Positions 60,553 to 64,000 of a DNA stretch of 64,000 nt are shown here, in pieces (position 1 is the stretch's first letter; every line of letters starts with the position of its first letter). Position numbers and translations under genes: made by a program. The stretch comes from Pedobacter nyackensis. Its GTDB lineage: Bacteria; Bacteroidota; Bacteroidia; Sphingobacteriales; Sphingobacteriaceae. The DNA lies in NCBI RefSeq assembly GCF_900176505.1, contig NZ_FWYB01000013.1, forward strand, positions 62,001-126,000. The letters are read 5' to 3'. Under the pieces are notes generated by a model. That model was not told the DNA's origin and did no database searches. It saw only the letters and a program-made list of their open reading frames with translations.

Positions 60553-61929
60553 TTATTTGCCGATACAGAATTTACTGAATATATTCTCCAGCAAATCATC
60601 GGTAGTCACCTGCCCTGTGATCTCCCCCAGGTAATGCAAGGCTTGCTTAATATCCATCGCTAAGAAGTCAGAAGTCACCGGATTAGTCAATCCTTCGGCA
60701 ACGCTATTTAAAGCCGTCCTGGTCCTTTGCAATGCTTCAACGTGTCTGATATTCGTTACCATGGTATGGTTGTCAGACAGCTTATCTCCCACTGCTGTAT
60801 CGTACAGCAATTGCTTCAGCTCCTCTATCTGTTGAAGTTCCTTAGCTGAGATAGCTATAAAAGTAATATCAGCTGGTAATTTAAGTTCCTTTAACCTATC
60901 GCTATACGAAAGATCCATTTTATTGGCAACTGCCAAAAATGGGAATCCAGGTTTGTGTAAGCGCTGAATATCTTCCTCGATCTCCTCAGAGGTAAGGTTA
61001 ACCACATCAAATAAATAAACCAATACGGCCGACTGGTTAATCTTCTGCATGGTCTTTTCTACACCTATTGCCTCAATCGTATCTGTAGCTTCGCGAATAC
61101 CAGCCGTATCTATTAATCTGAAATTAATACCATTGATATTTAAAACCTCTTCAATGGTATCCCTTGTTGTACCGGCAATCTCACTTACAATCGCGCGATC
61201 TTCATTCAACAAAGCATTTAACAAAGTTGATTTACCTGCATTTGGTCTGCCGGCAATAACCGTATTGATACCAAGCTTGATTACATTACCCAATTCAAAA
61301 GAACGGATTAGTTTATTCAACACAATAGTGATCTTATCTATCAGCGCCTGTAATTGGTCTCTGTTAGCAAATTCAACATCCTCCTCCGCAAAGTCAAGTT
61401 CCAATTCAATCATCGAAGCGAAATGGATCAACTGCTCGCGCAACACGTTTAACTCGGTACTAAAACCACCCCGCAGCTGATTCATAGCCACACTATGCGC
61501 CGCAGCCGAATCAGAAGAGATCAGATCAGCAACAGCCTCAGCCTGTGAAAGATCTAAGCCTCCATTTAAAAACGCCCTTAAAGTAAACTCGCCTGGTTTA
61601 GCCGCCGAAGCACCTTTCCTGATCAGCAAATTAATAATCTGCTGAATAATATAGTTAGAACCATGACAAGAGATCTCCACTACATTTTCTTTAGTATAAG
61701 ATTTTGGCGCCACAAATAAGCTCACAAGAACCTCATCTATAACTACATTACCATCTTTAATTAAACCAAAATGTATGGTATGAGAATCCTGCTTAAGCAA
61801 GTCTTTTCCGCTAAAAACTGAATTGGTGATAGCAATAGCATCTTTTCCTGAAAGGCGGATTACTCCTATAGCACCCACTCCGGGTGGCGTAGATAAGGCA
61901 ACTATAGTCTCGTTTGTAATCATGGGCAA
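60553..61929 (-). CDS. mnmE: tRNA modification GTPase MnmE (TrmE)
   Basis: With MnmG, adds the carboxymethylaminomethyl group to U34 of certain tRNAs. 458 residues: N-terminal folate-binding domain (TIVALSTPPGVGAIGVIRLSG), helical domain, and inserted G domain with G1 GRPNAGKSTLL, G2 TTRDT, G3 DTAGI and G4 NKMD. The chain ends in the conserved CIGK, whose cysteine is part of the active site. Start could be Met1 at 61929 or Met3 (MITNETIV). It is a single gene, divergent from the AI-2E transporter. Confidence 0.97.
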   Translation of the reverse strand: MPMITNETIVALSTPPGVGAIGVIRLSGKDAIAITNSVFSGKDLLKQDSHTIHFGLIKDGNVVIDEVLVSLFVAPKSYTKENVVEISCHGSNYIIQQIINLLIRKGASAAKPGEFTLRAFLNGGLDLSQAEAVADLISSDSAAAHSVAMNQLRGGFSTELNVLREQLIHFASMIELELDFAEEDVEFANRDQLQALIDKITIVLNKLIRSFELGNVIKLGINTVIAGRPNAGKSTLLNALLNEDRAIVSEIAGTTRDTIEEVLNINGINFRLIDTAGIREATDTIEAIGVEKTMQKINQSAVLVYLFDVVNLTSEEIEEDIQRLHKPGFPFLAVANKMDLSYSDRLKELKLPADITFIAISAKELQQIEELKQLLYDTAVGDKLSDNHTMVTNIRHVEALQRTRTALNSVAEGLTNPVTSDFLAMDIKQALHYLGEITGQVTTDDLLENIFSKFCIGK

Positions 61930-62017
61930 TCTTTGTTAAGTTTGATTTGTGGCACAAAATTAGCCAAACATTCGATACCTTTTATAGTTTACCATCCCAA
62001 AACCAAACAAATTACGA

Positions 62018-63151
62018 ATGAAAGACATGCCCCTTACCGTAAAAAGGTCAATTGAACTGCTCGGAATAGCGTTAATTGGTGCCACTTTAGTCATTGCAAG
62101 TGACATCATTATGCCCGTTATCATGGCCTTCTTTATCAGCATTTTATTGCTGCCCGTATATCGGTTTTTAATCAATAAAAAATTCCCGGAAATTGCCGCT
62201 ATCCTACTGCCAATCCTTTTACTCGCTATTTTTTTAGGCCTGATTGTCTGGTTTTTCTCTGCTCAGGTAGGTATGCTTGTTGAAGATTTCCCGGAAATCA
62301 AGAAAAACGTGAGCTCCCATCTAAACGCAATCAGCAAATGGATTAGTAGCATCAGTGATTTCTCAACCACTGAGCAAGTTAAATTTATAAATGATAAAAG
62401 TAATGATCTGTTGGGGATGGCCGGAAAAGCCGCCAGTGGAGCCGCTGTTACCTTAAGTTCTATATTTGTGTTTGTGGGCTTACTTCCCATTTACATTTAC
62501 TTAATGCTCTTTTATAAGGACATTTTACTACGTTTCATTTTCATGTGGTTTAAAACAGACCACCATCCAAAAGTAAAGGATGCTATTTTTGAAACCGAGG
62601 CTATTATCAAGAATTATCTGGTCGGTTTGCTTATTCAAGTTACCTATATGACCATCCTGCTCGGTGGAATTTTATTATTAATAGGCATAAAACACGCCTT
62701 GCTAATAGGTGTGATTTTTGCCATTCTAAACCTGATACCTTATGTAGGTGCTTTAATTGGTAACATTATAGGTGTATTACTTACGCTTACCTCCTCTACG
62801 GAATTATGGCCGGTAATTACTGTTTTAGGTGTTATAGCGATAGTTCAGTTTTTAGACAACAATATCCTGATGCCTAGAATTGTAGGCTCTAAGGTGAAGA
62901 TTAATGCCCTATTTGCGATTTTAGGTGTGATCATAGGAGGACATATTGCTGGGGTCTCAGGGATGTTCCTCGCCATGCCCATTATTGCTGTACTAAAAGT
63001 TATTTTTGATAGAACGGAAGTATTTAGACAGTGGGGTGTTTTATTGGGTGATGAAAGACCTGCTAAAAGTCCGATGACATTTGCATCCTTCAGGAAAAAG
63101 AAACCAGTACCAGCGAAGGCAGGGGTAGAAAAAACAAAAGAGAAGGATTAA
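62018..63151 (+). CDS. AI-2E family membrane transporter
   Basis: 377 residues with 7-8 membrane helices, of the YdiK/PerM/AI-2E family: LLGIALIGATLVIASDIIMPVIMAFF at the start, the central LPIYIYLMLFYKDILL, and the conserved C-terminal LIPYVGALIGNIIGVLL and FLDNNILMPRIVGSKVKINAL. The true substrate is unknown; several members export ions or peptides. The stop codon lies in the loop of a bidirectional terminator shared with argS. Confidence 0.92.
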   Translation: MKDMPLTVKRSIELLGIALIGATLVIASDIIMPVIMAFFISILLLPVYRFLINKKFPEIAAILLPILLLAIFLGLIVWFFSAQVGMLVEDFPEIKKNVSSHLNAISKWISSISDFSTTEQVKFINDKSNDLLGMAGKAASGAAVTLSSIFVFVGLLPIYIYLMLFYKDILLRFIFMWFKTDHHPKVKDAIFETEAIIKNYLVGLLIQVTYMTILLGGILLLIGIKHALLIGVIFAILNLIPYVGALIGNIIGVLLTLTSSTELWPVITVLGVIAIVQFLDNNILMPRIVGSKVKINALFAILGVIIGGHIAGVSGMFLAMPIIAVLKVIFDRTEVFRQWGVLLGDERPAKSPMTFASFRKKKPVPAKAGVEKTKEKD

Positions 63152-63169
63152 CCTTCTCTTTTGTTTTTT
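63129..63169. terminator. Bidirectional terminator between the AI-2E transporter and argS
   Basis: An 18-base perfect inverted repeat, AAAAAACAAAAGAGAAGG against its complement, with loop ATTAA containing the transporter stop codon. Six T follow the stem on each strand, so it can stop both convergent transcripts. Confidence 0.9.
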
Positions 63170-63193
63170 ACACTATGTGTACAAACACAGATA

Positions 63194-64000
63194 TTACATA
63201 CGCTCCGGAACCGCAATTCCTAAAATGCGCATCCCATCTTTCAATATATTAGCCGTTACAAAGCTTAGATTCAAACGATGGTTTTTAACTGCATCGTTCT
63301 CTTCCTTAATAATTGGTGGCGTTTCATGATAAAACTTATTAAACATCTTAGCAACCTCATACAGATAGTTAGCTAAAATAGCCGGACTATGCGTTCTGGC
63401 AGCCGTTTGTATCTCTGATGGATACTTAGCCTGCAGCATGATCATTTCGAGTTCTGTAGGTGTAATCGCCGCATCAGCAATACCAGCATAAGCAAAGTCA
63501 TAACCGGCTTTCTGCAACAACGATTTAATCCTTGCGTGCGTATACTGTATAAACGGACCTGTATTTCCCTGGAAATCTATCGATTCTGCAGGATCAAATA
63601 GCAAACGCTTTTTCGGTTCTACCTTCAGCAGGAAGTATTTCAAAGCACCCATACCGATGTTATAGTATAAGCTCTTTTTTTCTGCCTCATCAAAATCGTT
63701 CACTTTACCCAACACTTCAGTCTTAGCTCTTGCTGTCTCTATCATCTCTGCAACCAGATCATCCGCATCAACAACTGTACCCTCACGAGATTTCATTTTA
63801 CCGCTTGGTAAATCAACCATACCGTAAGACAAGTGATGTAGGCCATTAGCCCAGCTTTTGCCTAGTTTCTCTAAAATCAGGAACAATACCTTAAAGTGAT
63901 AATCCTGTTCGTTACCTACCACATAGATAGATTCGTCCATCTTGAAATCATCATACTTCATCTGGGCGGTACCCAAATCCTGAGTGATGTATACTGAAGT
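63194..64000 (-). CDS. argS: Arginine-tRNA ligase, C-terminal part (cut by window edge)
   Basis: The frame is open to base 64000, so the N-terminus with the HIGH motif is outside. The visible 268 residues begin TSVYITQDLGTAQMKYDDF, the class I ArgRS region QDxGTA, then NEQDYHFKVLFLILEKLG, the KMSKS-equivalent KMKSREGTVVDADDL, and the anticodon-binding DALR domain (NTGPFIQYTHARIKSLL, NRLNLSFVTANILKDGMRILGIAVPERM in pieces). It charges tRNA-Arg. Convergent with the AI-2E gene. Confidence 0.96.
   Translation of the reverse strand, partial: TSVYITQDLGTAQMKYDDFKMDESIYVVGNEQDYHFKVLFLILEKLGKSWANGLHHLSYGMVDLPSGKMKSREGTVVDADDLVAEMIETARAKTEVLGKVNDFDEAEKKSLYYNIGMGALKYFLLKVEPKKRLLFDPAESIDFQGNTGPFIQYTHARIKSLLQKAGYDFAYAGIADAAITPTELEMIMLQAKYPSEIQTAARTHSPAILANYLYEVAKMFNKFYHETPPIIKEENDAVKNHRLNLSFVTANILKDGMRILGIAVPERM

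Noticed and set aside
61049..61480. 143-residue plus-strand frame opposite mnmE
   Set aside because: Fully within mnmE, with low-complexity Ser/Ile-rich composition typical of antisense reading.

Overview
The window looks like a chromosome segment of a Sphingobacteriaceae-type Bacteroidetes, closest in feel to Pedobacter. Evidence: three SusC/SusD outer-membrane import systems each controlled by an ECF sigma factor plus FecR anti-sigma pair, Bacteroidetes-type -7 elements (TAnnTTTG), lipoboxes ending in SC-K, PKD-like and DUF4843 lipoproteins, a cobalamin-dependent ribonucleotide reductase, and a Sec/lipoprotein-type (clade II) nitrous-oxide reductase. No rRNA, tRNA, CRISPR array, IS transposase or prophage gene was recognised.

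Layout. 1-6.6 kb: sigma-FecR-SusC-SusD system 1, read on the minus strand and cut by the left edge. 6.7-12.9 kb: housekeeping and metabolic genes (Gfo/Idh/MocA oxidoreductase, class II ribonucleotide reductase nrdJ, DUF2200, old-yellow-enzyme flavin oxidoreductase with an ArsR regulator). 12.9-25.3 kb: system 2 (sigma, FecR, SusC, SusD, DUF4843, PKD-like, TlpA-like thioredoxin, PDZ/trypsin-like protease). 25.4-30 kb: a GAF protein, a response-regulator remnant, a Crp/AhpD-like pair and small proteins. 30.1-40.5 kb: system 3, with the same gene order as system 2. 40.6-45.6 kb: a looser accessory stretch with cupin, transaldolase, DUF4142 and DUF3606 genes and several repeat-rich intergenic regions. 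45.6-60.4 kb: a nitrous oxide/nitric oxide block (cytochrome c, nosZ, a NosL fusion, nosD, nosF, nosY, a CoA-transferase, the di-iron repair protein Ric, NnrS-like membrane proteins, a MIP18 protein, an azurin, a Crp/Fnr regulator, a cupin). 60.5-64 kb: mnmE, an AI-2E transporter, and argS cut by the right edge.

How it works together. In each SusCD system the STN domain of SusC should signal through FecR to the sigma factor. Systems 2 and 3 carry no carbohydrate-active enzyme. Their lipoproteins, thioredoxin-fold proteins and (in system 2) protease suggest a non-glycan substrate, possibly peptides; this is inference. The nos block lacks nitrite and NO reductase genes within the window, so it reads as an N2O-respiration plus NO-defence module. 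It appears to be tied together by FNR-like TGATnnnnATCA sites 65-80 bases upstream of four genes.

Most notable observation. In all three FecR-SusC gaps the plus strand (antisense to the operon) carries a TAnnTTTG -7 element overlapping the SusC start region, then 57-112 bases of leader, then a GC-rich hairpin with a run of six T. Systems 1 and 3 share an identical 20-base stretch at this place although it sits in different reading frames relative to SusC, so the conservation is unlikely to be protein-driven. This predicts three cis-antisense small RNAs of about 90-140 nt, comparable in position to the DonS-type antisense RNAs known from Bacteroides polysaccharide-utilisation loci.
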